Shown here one piece after another: positions 52,584 through 62,726 of a stretch of DNA of 64,000 nucleotides. The position numbers and the translations under genes were made by a program. Source of the stretch: Arthrobacter oryzae (GTDB lineage Bacteria > Actinomycetota > Actinomycetes > Actinomycetales > Micrococcaceae); the NCBI RefSeq assembly GCF_003634095.1, contig NZ_RBIR01000008.1, positions 124,001 through 188,000 on the forward strand, given 5' to 3'. Every line of letters starts with the position of its first letter. Position 1 is the first letter of the stretch. A model generated the notes under the pieces. That model did not search any database, was not told the DNA's origin, and was given only the letters and a program-made list of their open reading frames with translations.

Positions 52584-53485
52584 TGCTGTATTCGAAGACC
52601 ACGCCGGAGCAGAAGCGCATCCGGTTCCGGGAGCTGCTCGCCTCCGGAACCATCGCGCAGTTCCCCGGCGCATTCAACCCGCTCTCGGCACGGCTGATCG
52701 AGGAGAAGGGCTTCGCCGGGGTCTACATTTCCGGCGCCGTCCTGGCCAACGACCTCGGCCTGCCCGACATCGGCCTGACAACCCTGACCGAGGTGGCCAC
52801 CAGGGCCGGGCAGATCGCCCGGATGACCGATCTTCCCTCGATTGTGGACGCCGACACGGGCTTCGGCGAACCGATGAACGTTGCCCGCAGCATCCAGGAG
52901 CTCGAAAACGCGGGCCTGGCCGGCTGCCACATCGAGGACCAGTTCAACCCGAAACGCTGCGGCCACCTCGACGGCAAGAACGTGGTGGACCTTGAGACCG
53001 CCACCAAGCGGATCCGCGCCGCGGCGGACGCCCGGCGTGACCCGAACTTCCTGATCATGGCACGGACCGACATCCGCGCAACCGACGGGCTCCAGGCCGC
53101 ACAGGACCGGGCAAAAGCCCTCGTGGAGGCCGGCGCGGACGCCATCTTCCCCGAGGCGATGAAGGACCTGAGCGAGTTCCAGGCAATCCGCGACGCCGTC
53201 GACGTCCCCATCCTGGCCAACATGACCGAATTCGGCCAGAGCGCCCTGTTCACGGTGGAGGAACTCGCCGGCGTGGGGGTCAACATGATCATCTATCCGG
53301 TAACACTTCTCCGTAGTGCCATGGGGGCTGCGGAGCGTACTCTGGAATCGATTAAGGCCGACGGAACCCAGGAAGCACAGGTCGGGAGCATGCTGACCCG
53401 TGCGCGTTTGTACGATCTCGTTGATTATGAGGCTTACAACCGCTTTGACACCGGAGTCTTTAATTTCCAGATCCCAGGTCAGTAA
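52583..53485 (+). CDS. prpB: PrpB, 2-methylisocitrate lyase
   Basis: PrpB cleaves 2-methylisocitrate to pyruvate and succinate. The 300-residue protein of the ICL/PEP mutase superfamily has VYISGAVLANDLGLPDIG near residue 43, SIVDADTGFGEPMNVAR near 83 (Mg-binding Asp), and the catalytic loop HIEDQFNPKRCGHLDGK with the Cys near 122. The KRCGH signature marks lyases rather than mutases. The ATG overlaps the prpD stop. Start choice is supported by the conserved N-terminus LYSKTTPEQKR. Confidence 0.96.
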   Translation: MLYSKTTPEQKRIRFRELLASGTIAQFPGAFNPLSARLIEEKGFAGVYISGAVLANDLGLPDIGLTTLTEVATRAGQIARMTDLPSIVDADTGFGEPMNVARSIQELENAGLAGCHIEDQFNPKRCGHLDGKNVVDLETATKRIRAAADARRDPNFLIMARTDIRATDGLQAAQDRAKALVEAGADAIFPEAMKDLSEFQAIRDAVDVPILANMTEFGQSALFTVEELAGVGVNMIIYPVTLLRSAMGAAERTLESIKADGTQEAQVGSMLTRARLYDLVDYEAYNRFDTGVFNFQIPGQ

Positions 53486-53547
53486 GCCCCGCATGGAACC
53501 CCCGGCACGTGCCGGTATACAGGCGTTAGGAATAAAGGAGTTTCAGC

Positions 53548-54687
53548 ATGGCTGAACAGGACATTAAGAAGGGCCTCGCCGGCGTCGTAGTCGACTACAC
53601 CGCCGTCTCGAAGGTCAACCCGGACACCAACTCGCTGCTCTACCGCGGCTATCCCGTCCAGGAACTGGCCGCTAAGTGCAGTTTCGAGGAAGTCGCCTAT
53701 CTGCTCTGGAACGGCGAGCTGCCCACCGCGGAGCAGCTGGCGGAGTTCACGGCACGCGAACGCGCGGGCCGCCCGATTGACCCGGTAGTCAAACAGGTTG
53801 TCGACGCGCTGCCCACCACCTCCCACCCGATGGACGTCTGCCGGACGGCAGCTTCCGTCATGGGTGCACGGCACCCGCTCGCCGGGGATTCCTCGCGGGA
53901 GGCCAACATGGCCAAGGCGATTGATCTGTTCGCGGCCATGCCGGCGATCGTGGCCTACGACCAGCGACGCCGGCACGGCGAGGATGTCGTGGCACCCCGC
54001 GATGACCTGGGCTACTCGGCGAACTTCCTGTGGATGGCGTTTGGTGAGGAACCGGTCCAGGAAGTCGTGGAGGCCTTCAACGTCTCGATGATCCTCTACG
54101 CCGAGCACTCGTTCAACGCCTCGACCTTCACGGCCCGGGTGATCACCTCCACGCTCTCGGACCTGCACTCTGCCGTGACCGGGGCTATCGGAGCGCTCAA
54201 GGGCCCGTTGCACGGCGGCGCGAACGAGGCCGTCATGCACACGTTCGACGAGATCGGCATCCGGCAGGAGGAGTCCCTGGAGGAGGCCCATGCCCGGGCC
54301 AAGACCTGGATGGAGGACGCCCTGGCACACAAGAAAAAGGTCATGGGCTTCGGCCACCGCGTCTACAAGCACGGCGACTCCCGGGTGCCTACCATGAAGG
54401 CTGCCCTGGACAAGATGATCGCGCACTACGGCCGGCCCGAACTGCTGGGTCTTTACAACGGCCTTGAGACGGCGATGGACGAGGCTAAGGCGATCAAGCC
54501 GAACCTGGATTACCCGGCCGGCCCGACTTACCACCTCATGGGCTTCGACACCCCGACCTTCACTCCGCTGTTCGTCGCAAGCCGCATCACGGGCTGGACG
54601 GCGCACATCATGGAGCAGTTGGAATCGAACTCCCTCATCCGCCCCCTGAGCGAATACAACGGCGTCGAGGAACGGCACCTGGCGTAA
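53548..54687 (+). CDS. prpC: PrpC, 2-methylcitrate synthase
   Basis: PrpC condenses propionyl-CoA with oxaloacetate. The 379-residue citrate-synthase-family protein has GLAGVVVDYTAVS and LLYRGYPVQELA near the N-terminus, EHSFNASTFTARV near residue 190 (catalytic His), HGGANEAVMHTF near 225, and the family signature MGFGHRVYKHGDSRV near 265. Its small size and linkage to prpD and prpB favour methylcitrate synthase over housekeeping citrate synthase. AATAAAGGAG precedes the ATG. A strong terminator follows. Confidence 0.94.
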   Translation: MAEQDIKKGLAGVVVDYTAVSKVNPDTNSLLYRGYPVQELAAKCSFEEVAYLLWNGELPTAEQLAEFTARERAGRPIDPVVKQVVDALPTTSHPMDVCRTAASVMGARHPLAGDSSREANMAKAIDLFAAMPAIVAYDQRRRHGEDVVAPRDDLGYSANFLWMAFGEEPVQEVVEAFNVSMILYAEHSFNASTFTARVITSTLSDLHSAVTGAIGALKGPLHGGANEAVMHTFDEIGIRQEESLEEAHARAKTWMEDALAHKKKVMGFGHRVYKHGDSRVPTMKAALDKMIAHYGRPELLGLYNGLETAMDEAKAIKPNLDYPAGPTYHLMGFDTPTFTPLFVASRITGWTAHIMEQLESNSLIRPLSEYNGVEERHLA

Positions 54688-54707
54688 GCCCTTCGCAGCG
54701 GTAAAAC

Positions 54708-54763
54708 GCGCGGGCCGTCCACTTCTCAAAGGTGGACGGCCCGCGCTTTTTGTTGTTTTTGTT
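54708..54763 (+). terminator. Strong rho-independent terminator of the prp operon
   Basis: A 15-bp perfect GC-rich stem (54708-54722 with 54732-54746), 9-nt loop, and a long T-rich tail (TTTTTGTTGTTTTTGTT). It ends just before the stop codon of the convergent gene at 54765, so it is directional toward prp. Confidence 0.95.
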
Positions 54764-54764
54764 G

Positions 54765-55634
54765 CTAGTCCTGCATCTGCAGGCTGACGATCATGGCCTT
54801 GAGCTTCCGGTAGTCCGGGCTCCGCATGTAGTCCTTTGCCTCGGCCAACGAGTTAAAGATTGGCTCATCGTTCCCGCGACCCTGGGAGGAACGGTCCGCG
54901 AAAATCAGCGTCCCCTTCGGCGCACCGGCCACGAAGGAGTACATCAAGCAGCTGTCCTTGACTTCTCCGCTGTTTTTGTCGACTAGTCCAATCTGGTACT
55001 TGAAGGCGCCCCCGTTGGCCCGCATATCCAGCACGCGGAAGGAAAACCGCACGCCCATCGCCTTGGCCCACGGCGTATCCAGTGCCGGCGCAGTGTCCAG
55101 TTCGGTCATCTTGTAAGTGCCTGCAGGGCAGGCGCCGCCAACTGCCCCGGTGGCGCCGTGGTAAAGCGCGGCCACCTGCATCCTGGCTTCGTTGAAGATG
55201 GTGATTCCGGTCCCCGGATAACCGGGATTCTGGTTTGCGGATTCCTCAACCGTCCAGCGGTCGGGCAGGGCGAACGACACTCCGGCCGCAGCACTGACGT
55301 ATCGCCCGTTTGCGTTTCCGCTGGCCGTCCCCTCCGTTGCGGGTGCTGTTGATGCCGACGACGTCACGGATACCGGCGTCGCGGTGGTGGGCGACGGCGT
55401 CGTCGTCAGGGCAGCGGAGGCTGTCGGTGCCACCATGGTGGCCGACGACGCCGCGGCGGGGGCCGGCTTGGCGGCGCCCATGTTTCCGGCCACGGCAATG
55501 CCGCCGCCGACTGCGGCCAGGGCGAGAGCGACGAGGGCGGCCGCCCACGGCCAGCGCCGCCGTGCCCCGGTGTTAGTGGACGGCCCGTCGCTGGAAGAAT
55601 CCTCGCCGGGAAGGTCGTAATTGTTTGAGTCCAT
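54765..55634 (-). CDS. Membrane-anchored hypothetical protein
   Basis: A 289-residue protein from ATG 55634 (a longer frame has no support). A short acidic cytoplasmic N-terminus is followed by RRR and one transmembrane helix (about residues 28-50), then an Ala/Thr/Ser-rich linker of about 65 residues, then an extracellular domain (about 120-289). That domain has two cysteines (in CPAGTYKM and DSCLMYSF) that could form a disulfide. I recognise no family. It stands alone between the prp terminator and a NUDIX gene; function unknown. Confidence 0.8.
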   Translation of the reverse strand: MDSNNYDLPGEDSSSDGPSTNTGARRRWPWAAALVALALAAVGGGIAVAGNMGAAKPAPAAASSATMVAPTASAALTTTPSPTTATPVSVTSSASTAPATEGTASGNANGRYVSAAAGVSFALPDRWTVEESANQNPGYPGTGITIFNEARMQVAALYHGATGAVGGACPAGTYKMTELDTAPALDTPWAKAMGVRFSFRVLDMRANGGAFKYQIGLVDKNSGEVKDSCLMYSFVAGAPKGTLIFADRSSQGRGNDEPIFNSLAEAKDYMRSPDYRKLKAMIVSLQMQD

Positions 55635-55807
55635 GCCGTGCCCCCAATATGGCCCGAGTGCCGCTCGCGGGTGTGCGATGGAGGTGCTTGTACTGCCGCG
55701 GCGCGATGCTCCAACCACAGATTAGCGGCCAGGCCGGGGCTTTCCCGGCATTCCCGGCATCACGATTTCGACTCGCGCAAGTCAGCGGCGCGAAAGCCGC
55801 GCCTACT

Positions 55808-56290
55808 TCAGCGGCGAGGGATCCGGACCGATGCCACGGTCTCGTTGTCCTCGTTGAGGACCACGACGACGTCGATCGTTTCGCCTGCCAGCGCCGGGGG
55901 CAGCCAGTGCCCCGCATCCTGCCACATCCGCTCCAGGGGCAGCGAGGCGGCGGCGAACCACTCGGGGATGATTTCCGGGCTCTCGGTGGGTTCGCCTTCC
56001 CAGCGCCGGGTGGTGAAGAGCCTGCACGACATGTTCCAGTCGGGCCGCGCGGGAAAAATGAACTCGACGACGCCGGCATGGGCCAGGTCCTCTTGGAGGA
56101 CCACGATGCCGGTCTCTTCCCAGACCTCGCGGACCACGGCCTCGGCGTCGCTCTCCCCCGGCTCCACGTGTCCGCCGATGCCCACGATCTTGCCGATGCC
56201 GAAACCGGTCCTCTTCAGGCCAAGCAGCACCTGGGTGCCGGTTTCTGCCTCGCGGAGCGGGAAGCAGAGAGTGACTGGGGTGTGCTTCAT
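55808..56290 (-). CDS. MutT-like NUDIX hydrolase
   Basis: A 160-residue NUDIX protein. The NUDIX box GHVEPGESDAEAVVREVWEE is complete (residues about 39-58), with the metal-binding REVxEE. The N-terminus MKHTPVTLCFPL and the C-terminal FAAASLPLERMWQD match the MTH1/8-oxo-dGTPase-like group, so hydrolysis of oxidised purine nucleotides is likely but other nucleoside diphosphate derivatives cannot be excluded. It lies 44 bp upstream (in the minus-strand sense, downstream) of xerD and may share its transcript. Confidence 0.88.
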   Translation of the reverse strand: MKHTPVTLCFPLREAETGTQVLLGLKRTGFGIGKIVGIGGHVEPGESDAEAVVREVWEETGIVVLQEDLAHAGVVEFIFPARPDWNMSCRLFTTRRWEGEPTESPEIIPEWFAAASLPLERMWQDAGHWLPPALAGETIDVVVVLNEDNETVASVRIPRR

Positions 56291-56334
56291 GTACTCAACC
56301 CTATAGCTGCCGACGTCGAGGCTACCCGGCCGCT

Positions 56335-57345
56335 TTAGCCCAGGGCGCGGGGGTGCGCGGCGGCGTAGATTTCCCGCAGCGTATCGGCCGTCACCTGGGT
56401 GTAGACCTGCGTGGTGGTGACAGAGGCGTGCCCCAGCAACTCCTGGACCACGCGGACGTCGGCTCCGCCCTCCAGCAGGTGCGTGGCGAAGGAGTGCCGG
56501 AGGGTGTGCGGGGAAACGGCTTTGGTGATGTTGGCCTTCTCCGCAGCGGTCTTGAGGATGGTCCAGGCACTTTGCCGGCTGATCCGCCCGCCCCGGGCGT
56601 TCAGGAACAGCGCCGGGGTGCCCTTGCCCTTGGCGGCCAGCAGGGGCCGCCCGCGGACCAGATAGGCGTCCAGGGCCCGTGCCCCGAAGGACCCCAGCGG
56701 GACAAGGCGTTCCTTGGACCCCTTGCCGAACAGCCTGACGATCGCCGGGCCGTCGCTGTCGCGTGCCTCGCGGGGGCTGGGCAGGGAGATGTCGTCGACG
56801 TCGAGCCCCACGGCCTCGCTGATGCGGGCACCGGTGGAATACAGGAACTCCAGGAGGGCACGGTCCCGCAGACCGGTGGCGGTGTCCGTGCCGGCGGCCT
56901 CGAGGATCCTGGTGACCTCGCCGACGCTGATGGCCTTGGGCAGCCGTTTGCCGGGCATGGGCGGGTGCACATCGCTGGCGGGGTCGGTAGGCGTGACGCC
57001 TTCGAGCGCCCAGAACTTGTGGAGGCCCCGCACGGCCACCACGGTGCGCGCCGCGGAGCGGACGCCCAGCGCGGATCCGCCGTCGGACCCGTCGGAGAGC
57101 GCCTGGACGAAGCCGGTGACATCATGGCGGGTAACGTCCGCCGGGTGCTGGCGCCCCGACCGGGCGAGGTGGCTCGCGTACCGGGCAAGGTCGCGCCGGT
57201 AAGCCGCGAGGGTATTGGCCGCCAGTCCCCGTTCCACCCCCATGTGCTGCAAGTACTCGGTGACGGCCCGGTCGATTGCCGTCGCCGCACGGGCCGGGAC
57301 GGCCGGCTCCAGCGTCTGCGGGCCCGCGGTCAGCGCATCGCTCAT
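56335..57345 (-). CDS. xerD: XerD-type tyrosine recombinase
   Basis: XerD resolves chromosome dimers at dif with XerC, activated by FtsK. The 336-residue protein has a SAM-like N-terminal core-binding domain ([20 protein letters not shown]) and a catalytic domain with the full set: Arg in [11 protein letters not shown], Lys in [10 protein letters not shown], His-x-x-Arg in [15 protein letters not shown], His in [10 protein letters not shown] and the Tyr in VYTQV. Its chromosomal context (next to NUDIX and pyrG) matches M. tuberculosis xerD (Rv1701), so it is housekeeping and not an integrase. It overlaps the NUDIX gene by 4 bases. Confidence 0.94.
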   Translation of the reverse strand: MSDALTAGPQTLEPAVPARAATAIDRAVTEYLQHMGVERGLAANTLAAYRRDLARYASHLARSGRQHPADVTRHDVTGFVQALSDGSDGGSALGVRSAARTVVAVRGLHKFWALEGVTPTDPASDVHPPMPGKRLPKAISVGEVTRILEAAGTDTATGLRDRALLEFLYSTGARISEAVGLDVDDISLPSPREARDSDGPAIVRLFGKGSKERLVPLGSFGARALDAYLVRGRPLLAAKGKGTPALFLNARGGRISRQSAWTILKTAAEKANITKAVSPHTLRHSFATHLLEGGADVRVVQELLGHASVTTTQVYTQVTADTLREIYAAAHPRALG

Positions 57346-58007
57346 TGGCGCTGGCTGGGATGGGCCGGCCAGGGCGCGTCGGCGGGGCGGAGGTTGTCGA
57401 AGTTCTCGGCCCGGGCGGCGGCAGCGGCGAGGACGCCGACGACGGCGGACGGGTTGTGCAGGCGGCCGTCCAGCACGGCCTGGACGGCCTCGTCCAGCGG
57501 CGTCCAGCGCAGTTCAATTTCGGCCTCTTCGTCGGTGCGGACGTGCCGTTCGTGTCCGGGCACTTCGCTGAGGCCGCGGGCCAGGTAGATGCGGATGGCT
57601 TCGCTGGAGGAGCCCGGGGAGTTGAAGAAGTCGGCCAGCACGTTCCAGCGGTCCGCCACAAGGTCCGCCTCTTCGGCCAGTTCGCGGGCGGCGCCGACGA
57701 CGAAGTCCTCCCCTTCGACGTCGAGCAGCCCGGCGGGGATCTCCCAGAGGTCCATGCCGACGGGATGCCGGTACTGCCGCAGCAGGAGCACGTCGCCGGC
57801 GTCGTTCATCGGGAGAACGGCTACCGCGCCGGGATGGTCGATGTAGTCCCGGACCAGGGTGTCGCCGTCGGCGTGGAGTTGGAAACTGTCGCTGACGACG
57901 TCCCAGATCCTGCCTTGGTAGACCTTCTGTGAAGACAAAAGACGGCGCGGGCTCGGTTCATCCGAAACCTGCCGTGCAGCATTGGGGGTCTCAGACATAC
58001 CGGGCAT
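57342..58007 (-). CDS. NUDIX hydrolase, ADP-ribose pyrophosphatase type
   Basis: A 221-residue NUDIX protein. ATG 58007 follows AAAGGA; ATG 57998 is an alternative. The NUDIX box ([24 protein letters not shown], residues about 96-119) and the preceding [19 protein letters not shown] fit ADP-ribose pyrophosphatases (NudF-like), which clear ADP-ribose. The M. tuberculosis counterpart is Rv1700, also between pyrG and xerD. It is translationally coupled to xerD. Confidence 0.92.
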   Translation of the reverse strand: MPGMSETPNAARQVSDEPSPRRLLSSQKVYQGRIWDVVSDSFQLHADGDTLVRDYIDHPGAVAVLPMNDAGDVLLLRQYRHPVGMDLWEIPAGLLDVEGEDFVVGAARELAEEADLVADRWNVLADFFNSPGSSSEAIRIYLARGLSEVPGHERHVRTDEEAEIELRWTPLDEAVQAVLDGRLHNPSAVVGVLAAAAARAENFDNLRPADAPWPAHPSQRQ

Positions 58008-58034
58008 CGCGCCGTCCTTTGATTCAGTTGGAAA

Positions 58035-59828
58035 TTACTTGGACACTGCTGCCGACGAAGGCTTGGCGGCAGCAGCCGGGGCGTCCGCCTTGGCAGGGGC
58101 GTTCACACCCGCGGCGGGGGTACCGTTGGCTGCGTGCTGGTGCGCAAGGGCCGCCTTGATCAGGCCTGCGAACAGCGGGTGCGGGCGCGTGGGCCGCGAG
58201 CTGAGCTCGGGGTGCGCCTGCGTGGCCACGTAGTAGGGGTGCACGTCGCGGGGAAGTTCCACGAACTCGACCAGCTTGCCGTCGGGGGACGTTCCGGAGA
58301 ACTGCAGTCCCTTGGCGGCGATCTGATCGCGGTACTTGTTGTTGACCTCGTAGCGGTGCCGGTGACGTTCGCTCACGTTCGTGGTGCCATAGGTTTCGGC
58401 AACGACAGAGCCTTCGTCGAGCTTGGCCTCGTACAGGCCCAGGCGCATGGTGCCGCCGAGGTCGCCCTTGCCGTCAACGATGTCCAGCTGCTCTTCCATC
58501 GTCGCGATGACCGGGTACTTGGAATTCGGCTCGAACTCGGACGAGGAAGCGCCCTCGAGGCCGACCACGTTGCGGGCGTACTCGATCACCATGCACTGCA
58601 GGCCCAGGCACAGGCCCAGGACCGGGAGCTTGGTTTCGCGGGCGTACTTCAGGGCCCCAAGCTTGCCTTCGAGGCCGCGGATGCCGAAGCCGCCCGGCAC
58701 GCAGATGGCGTCGACGCCGGCCAGAGACTGCACGGCACCCTCGCGGGTTTCGCACTCGTCCGAGGGGACCCAGCGGATCTTGACCTTGGTGTCATTGGCG
58801 AAGCCGCCGGCACGCAGTGCCTCCGTCACGGACAGGTAGGCGTCCGGCAGGTCGATGTACTTTCCGACGAGCGCGACCTCAACCTCGTGCTTGGGGTTGT
58901 GGACGGCGTCGAGGAGCTTGTCCCAGCTGGTCCAGTCCACATCCTTGAACGGCAGGTCCAGGGCGCGGACGATGTACGAATCCAGGCCCTGGGAGTGCAG
59001 GGTCTTCGGGATGTCGTAGATGCTCGGCGCGTCCGGGCAGCCGATCACGGCGTCGATGTCGACATCGCACATGCGGCCGATTTTCTCGCGCATGGGCTGC
59101 GGCACGTCGCGGTCCGAACGGATCACGATCGCCTCGGGCTGGATGCCGATGGAGCGCAACGCGGCAACGGAGTGCTGCGTCGGCTTGGTCTTGAGCTCCT
59201 GGGACGGGCCGATGTACGGCACGAGCGAGACGTGGAGGAAGAACACGTTGTTGCGCCCGATGTCCTGGCGGACCTGGCGGGCGGATTCGAGGAACGGCTG
59301 GGACTCGATGTCGCCCACTGTTCCGCCGATTTCGGTGATGATGACGTCCGGGGCGTGCTTACCCTCGGCGGGCAGCCGCATGCGCCGCTTGATCTCATCG
59401 GTGATATGCGGGATGACCTGGACCGTGTCGCCGAGGTATTCGCCGCGGCGTTCCTTGGCGATGACCGTCGAGTAGACCTGGCCGGTTGTGACGTTGGCCG
59501 AGCCCTCGAGGTTTTCATCGAGGAAGCGCTCGTAGTGGCCGATGTCGAGGTCCGTTTCGGCGCCGTCGTCGGTGACGAAGACTTCGCCGTGCTGGAAGGG
59601 ATTCATCGTGCCCGGATCCACGTTCAGATAGGGATCGAGCTTTTGCATTGTTACAGACAGACCGCGGGCCCGCAGGAGGTGACCGAGGCTCGAAGCCGTC
59701 AGTCCCTTACCGAGCGAGGACGCTACACCACCGGTGACGAAGATGTGTTTGGTCGTCTTGGACGAGCCCGGAAACCGGGAATTTACACGAGAGTTTGATC
59801 GCTGCACCACGGGGTTTGAGCTTATCAT
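58035..59828 (-). CDS. pyrG: CTP synthase
   Basis: PyrG aminates UTP to CTP with glutamine as donor. The 597-residue protein has the synthetase domain ([51 protein letters not shown]) and a C-terminal class I glutamine amidotransferase ([28 protein letters not shown] with the nucleophile Cys; a HPEL motif for the His/Glu pair). About 28 residues precede the conserved start of the domain. The C-terminal 40 residues are Ala-rich and likely disordered. GGAAGG precedes the ATG. Confidence 0.97.
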   Translation of the reverse strand: MISSNPVVQRSNSRVNSRFPGSSKTTKHIFVTGGVASSLGKGLTASSLGHLLRARGLSVTMQKLDPYLNVDPGTMNPFQHGEVFVTDDGAETDLDIGHYERFLDENLEGSANVTTGQVYSTVIAKERRGEYLGDTVQVIPHITDEIKRRMRLPAEGKHAPDVIITEIGGTVGDIESQPFLESARQVRQDIGRNNVFFLHVSLVPYIGPSQELKTKPTQHSVAALRSIGIQPEAIVIRSDRDVPQPMREKIGRMCDVDIDAVIGCPDAPSIYDIPKTLHSQGLDSYIVRALDLPFKDVDWTSWDKLLDAVHNPKHEVEVALVGKYIDLPDAYLSVTEALRAGGFANDTKVKIRWVPSDECETREGAVQSLAGVDAICVPGGFGIRGLEGKLGALKYARETKLPVLGLCLGLQCMVIEYARNVVGLEGASSSEFEPNSKYPVIATMEEQLDIVDGKGDLGGTMRLGLYEAKLDEGSVVAETYGTTNVSERHRHRYEVNNKYRDQIAAKGLQFSGTSPDGKLVEFVELPRDVHPYYVATQAHPELSSRPTRPHPLFAGLIKAALAHQHAANGTPAAGVNAPAKADAPAAAAKPSSAAVSK

Positions 59829-59926
59829 CGATTCGGCCTTCCACGGGCTCTTTGGCGGGATCCCGATGTGATTGTTGTCTTAGCGCGGTCCTGCGGCGAC
59901 CTTGGCAGCGGTCGCCGGAGGACGGC

Positions 59927-61663
59927 TCAGGTCTGCGGCAGGAGTTTGGCGTCGTCGAGCAGCTCCTGGGCATGGGCCTGGGCTGATTCCGAGTCCTCCT
60001 GGCCCGCCAGCATGCGGGCGAGCTCGCGGACGCGCTCGGCGTCGTCCAGTAGCTGCACGTCGCTGGACGTGAAGCCCGTGGCGGTGGCCCCGTCGGCGCC
60101 CCGGACGGACGTCTTGGTGACCCGGATGTGCTGGTTCGCAAAGGCGGCCACCTGCGGCAGATGGGTCACCACGAGGACCTGGACGTGCCGGGCCAGCATC
60201 GCCAGGCGGCGTCCGATCTCGACGGCGGCGCGGCCGCCCACGCCGGCGTCGACCTCGTCGAAGACAAACGTCGAGACGGGATCGACGGCGGCCAGCACCA
60301 CCTCGATGGCGAGCATGACACGGGAGAGCTCACCGCCCGAGGCGCCCTTGCCGAGCGGCCGGGCCGGCGCACCGGAGTGCGGCTGGAGCAGGAACGAGAT
60401 CTCGTCGGCCCCGAAGGGTCCCAGCTGGCCTGCGGGCTCCACGTTGATGACCAGGGTGGCGTCGGCCATGGCCAGCGCCGTCAGCTCCGCGCTGACCCGG
60501 GCCGAGAGGTCCTTTGCGGCCTTCGTGCGCGCCTTGCTGATGGCGGTGGCCTGCTTCCGCAGCCCGGCTTCGGCCCGGGATACCTCGGCGTCCAGCGCCT
60601 CGATCCGGGTGGAGTCGTCCTGCAGTTCTTCATACCGGGCCCGGGCTTCCTCGGCCCAGACCAGCACCTCGTCGATGCTCGGCGCGTACTTGCGGACCAG
60701 TTTGGCCAGCACGGCCCGGCGATCCTCGATCTCCGCGAGCCGTTCCGGGCCCTCCGTGTCGAGGGCGGCCTGGTAGCTGGCGAGCTCCGTGGCGATGTCG
60801 TTGAGCAGGAAACCTACCTCAGCCAGGCGGGCCGCGGCCTGGCCCAGCTCCTCATCGTGTTCGGCAACGTGCTCCAAGGTGCGTTTGGCGGCGTCCACCA
60901 GCGTGGTGGCGTCTGCTTCTTCCCCGAAGTCCTCGGCGATGAGCGCCTGGTGTGCGGTGCTGGCCGCGATCCGCAGCTCCTCGACATTGGCGAGCTTCAC
61001 AGCCTCGGCTTTGAGGGCGTCGTCCTCCCCCGGCTGCGGGTCGACGGTGTCGATCTCCGCCAGCGCAGCCTCCAGCGACTCGGCCTCGCGGAGGCGTTCC
61101 CGGGCTGCGCTGCGCAAGGCATCCAGCTCGCCCTGGCTGGCCTGCCAGTGCGCGTACAGCTCCTGATAGGCCGCCAACGTGCCGGCCAGGCTCTCGCCCG
61201 CGAACTTGTCCAAGGCCCCGCGCTGCGCCACCGGGCTCTTCAGCCGGATCTGGTCCGACTGCCCGTGCACCACCACAAGGGTTTCGCCGATTTCGGCGAG
61301 CACGCCGACCGGCGCCGCGCGGCCGCCCACGAAGGCACGGCTGCGGCCGTCGGCCCCGACGCTGCGGGCCAGCAGCAGCTCCACGCCGCCGTCAAACTCC
61401 TCAACGTCCGCTCCGGCCTCCCGGGACCGCGCGACGGCGGCGTGCCCGGCGTCGAGCTTCAGCACCGCCTCCGCGGAGGCGCTCTTGGCACCGCTGCGGA
61501 CGGCGCCGGCGTCGGACCTGGCACCGAGGAGCAGTCCGACGGCGGTGACCACCATGGTCTTGCCGGCGCCGGTTTCACCGGTCACCACGCTCAGGCCCGG
61601 GCCCAACGGCAGGACGGCGTCGGTGATGACGCCGAGGTCGCGGATTCTCAATTCTTCAAGCAT
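59927..61663 (-). CDS. recN: RecN, DNA repair ATPase
   Basis: RecN is an SMC-like protein acting early in double-strand break repair. The 578-residue protein has the N-terminal Walker A loop GETGAGKTMVVTAVGLL near residue 30, a helical coiled-coil middle (about 170-380), the ABC signature ASGGELSRVMLAIEV near 438, and Walker B VFDEVDAGVGGRAA near 470, with LVVTHLPQVAAFA after it. Length is typical. It lies 3 bp from nadK and 98 bp from pyrG in the Rv1695-Rv1699 order. No SOS-box-like site was identified upstream. Confidence 0.96.
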   Translation of the reverse strand: MLEELRIRDLGVITDAVLPLGPGLSVVTGETGAGKTMVVTAVGLLLGARSDAGAVRSGAKSASAEAVLKLDAGHAAVARSREAGADVEEFDGGVELLLARSVGADGRSRAFVGGRAAPVGVLAEIGETLVVVHGQSDQIRLKSPVAQRGALDKFAGESLAGTLAAYQELYAHWQASQGELDALRSAARERLREAESLEAALAEIDTVDPQPGEDDALKAEAVKLANVEELRIAASTAHQALIAEDFGEEADATTLVDAAKRTLEHVAEHDEELGQAAARLAEVGFLLNDIATELASYQAALDTEGPERLAEIEDRRAVLAKLVRKYAPSIDEVLVWAEEARARYEELQDDSTRIEALDAEVSRAEAGLRKQATAISKARTKAAKDLSARVSAELTALAMADATLVINVEPAGQLGPFGADEISFLLQPHSGAPARPLGKGASGGELSRVMLAIEVVLAAVDPVSTFVFDEVDAGVGGRAAVEIGRRLAMLARHVQVLVVTHLPQVAAFANQHIRVTKTSVRGADGATATGFTSSDVQLLDDAERVRELARMLAGQEDSESAQAHAQELLDDAKLLPQT

Positions 61664-61666
61664 GCT

Positions 61667-62704
61667 TCACTTCCCGGTTGAGGGATCTGGCGATGGTTCG
61701 GGGGCGTCACCGGGTCCCGCGTGGCGCGGCGAAGGCAGTGGCGGCATCGGACGGGGCGTGCGGATGATCGGGACGGGTCCGGTGTGGATGGCGGCGGCCT
61801 GCGGCATCGGACCCCGCCAGCCCTGGATCGGGAGCTCGAATTTGCGCACGAGCCTGCCGGAGAAGGGGGTCTGGTGCGTCCTGGCAAGGCGCACGGGCGT
61901 CGCGGAGCGGGTCACTTCAACGCGCGCGCCGGGAGGCAGGTCCACCGAACGCCGACCGTCGCACCACAGGACGCCCTGGGCGTTGGTGCGGTTCAGGATT
62001 TCCACGGCGAGCCTGGAACGGGGCGAGACGACGAGCGGCTTCGCGAAGAGGGCATGGGCGCTGATCGGTACGATCAGCAGGGCCTCGACCTCGGGCCACA
62101 CCACGGGACCGCCGGCCGAAAACGCGTACGCCGTGGAGCCGGTGGGCGTGGCCAGGACCACGCCGTCGCACCCGAAGGAGGTCAGGGGGCGCTCGTCGAC
62201 TTCGGTGACCACCTCAAGCATCCGTTCCCGGTTGCCCTTCTCGATCGCCGCCTCGTTGAGGGCCCACGTGTGCCAGATCTTCTGCCCGCGGACCCAGACC
62301 TGGACGTCGATCGTCATCCGCTCCTCCACCGTGTATTCACGGCTGGCGATCCACTCGACGGTCTGGGCGAGGTCGGCCCGCTCGCTCTCGGCCAGGAATC
62401 CCACGTGGCCGAGGTTCACGCCGAGCAGCGGCACGTCGACCTCCCGGACGAGCTCGGCGGCCCGAAGGATGGTGCCGTCGCCGCCCAGGACCATGACGAG
62501 TTCGACGTCGGGCAGCTTGACGTGATCGTGAAGGACCTCGACGGGGTGGTCCAGCCGGCCGAAGAAGCGGACCATGTCCCCGAGCTCAGCTTTTTGCATC
62601 ACGGGAACCAGCCCGTGTTCATGCAGCTGGGCGCACGCTTCCCAGGCAGCTTTGAGGGACTCCTCGCGCCCTGTGTGGGCAAGGATGAGGACACGCCTGC
62701 TCAT
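61667..62704 (-). CDS. nadK: NAD kinase
   Basis: NadK phosphorylates NAD to NADP. The 345-residue protein from ATG 62704 (the longer frame lacks support) has the diagnostic MVLGGDGTILRAAEL near residue 79 and TGSTAYAFSAGGPVVWP near 186, with LLGVNLGHVGFLAE near 103. A Pro-rich low-complexity tail of about 60 residues follows the domain. It lies between tlyA and recN. ATP or polyphosphate donor use cannot be judged from sequence. Confidence 0.96.
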   Translation of the reverse strand: MSRRVLILAHTGREESLKAAWEACAQLHEHGLVPVMQKAELGDMVRFFGRLDHPVEVLHDHVKLPDVELVMVLGGDGTILRAAELVREVDVPLLGVNLGHVGFLAESERADLAQTVEWIASREYTVEERMTIDVQVWVRGQKIWHTWALNEAAIEKGNRERMLEVVTEVDERPLTSFGCDGVVLATPTGSTAYAFSAGGPVVWPEVEALLIVPISAHALFAKPLVVSPRSRLAVEILNRTNAQGVLWCDGRRSVDLPPGARVEVTRSATPVRLARTHQTPFSGRLVRKFELPIQGWRGPMPQAAAIHTGPVPIIRTPRPMPPLPSPRHAGPGDAPEPSPDPSTGK

Positions 62705-62726
62705 CGGGTTCCGCCTTCTGGTGGGA

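Noticed and set aside
51027..52673. A 548-codon minus-strand open frame opposite prpD
   Set aside because: PrpD is fully supported on the plus strand; the antisense frame has no family features.
56335..57345. XerD as a mobile-element integrase
   Set aside because: Housekeeping gene order, no att-like repeats, no phage genes around it and normal composition.
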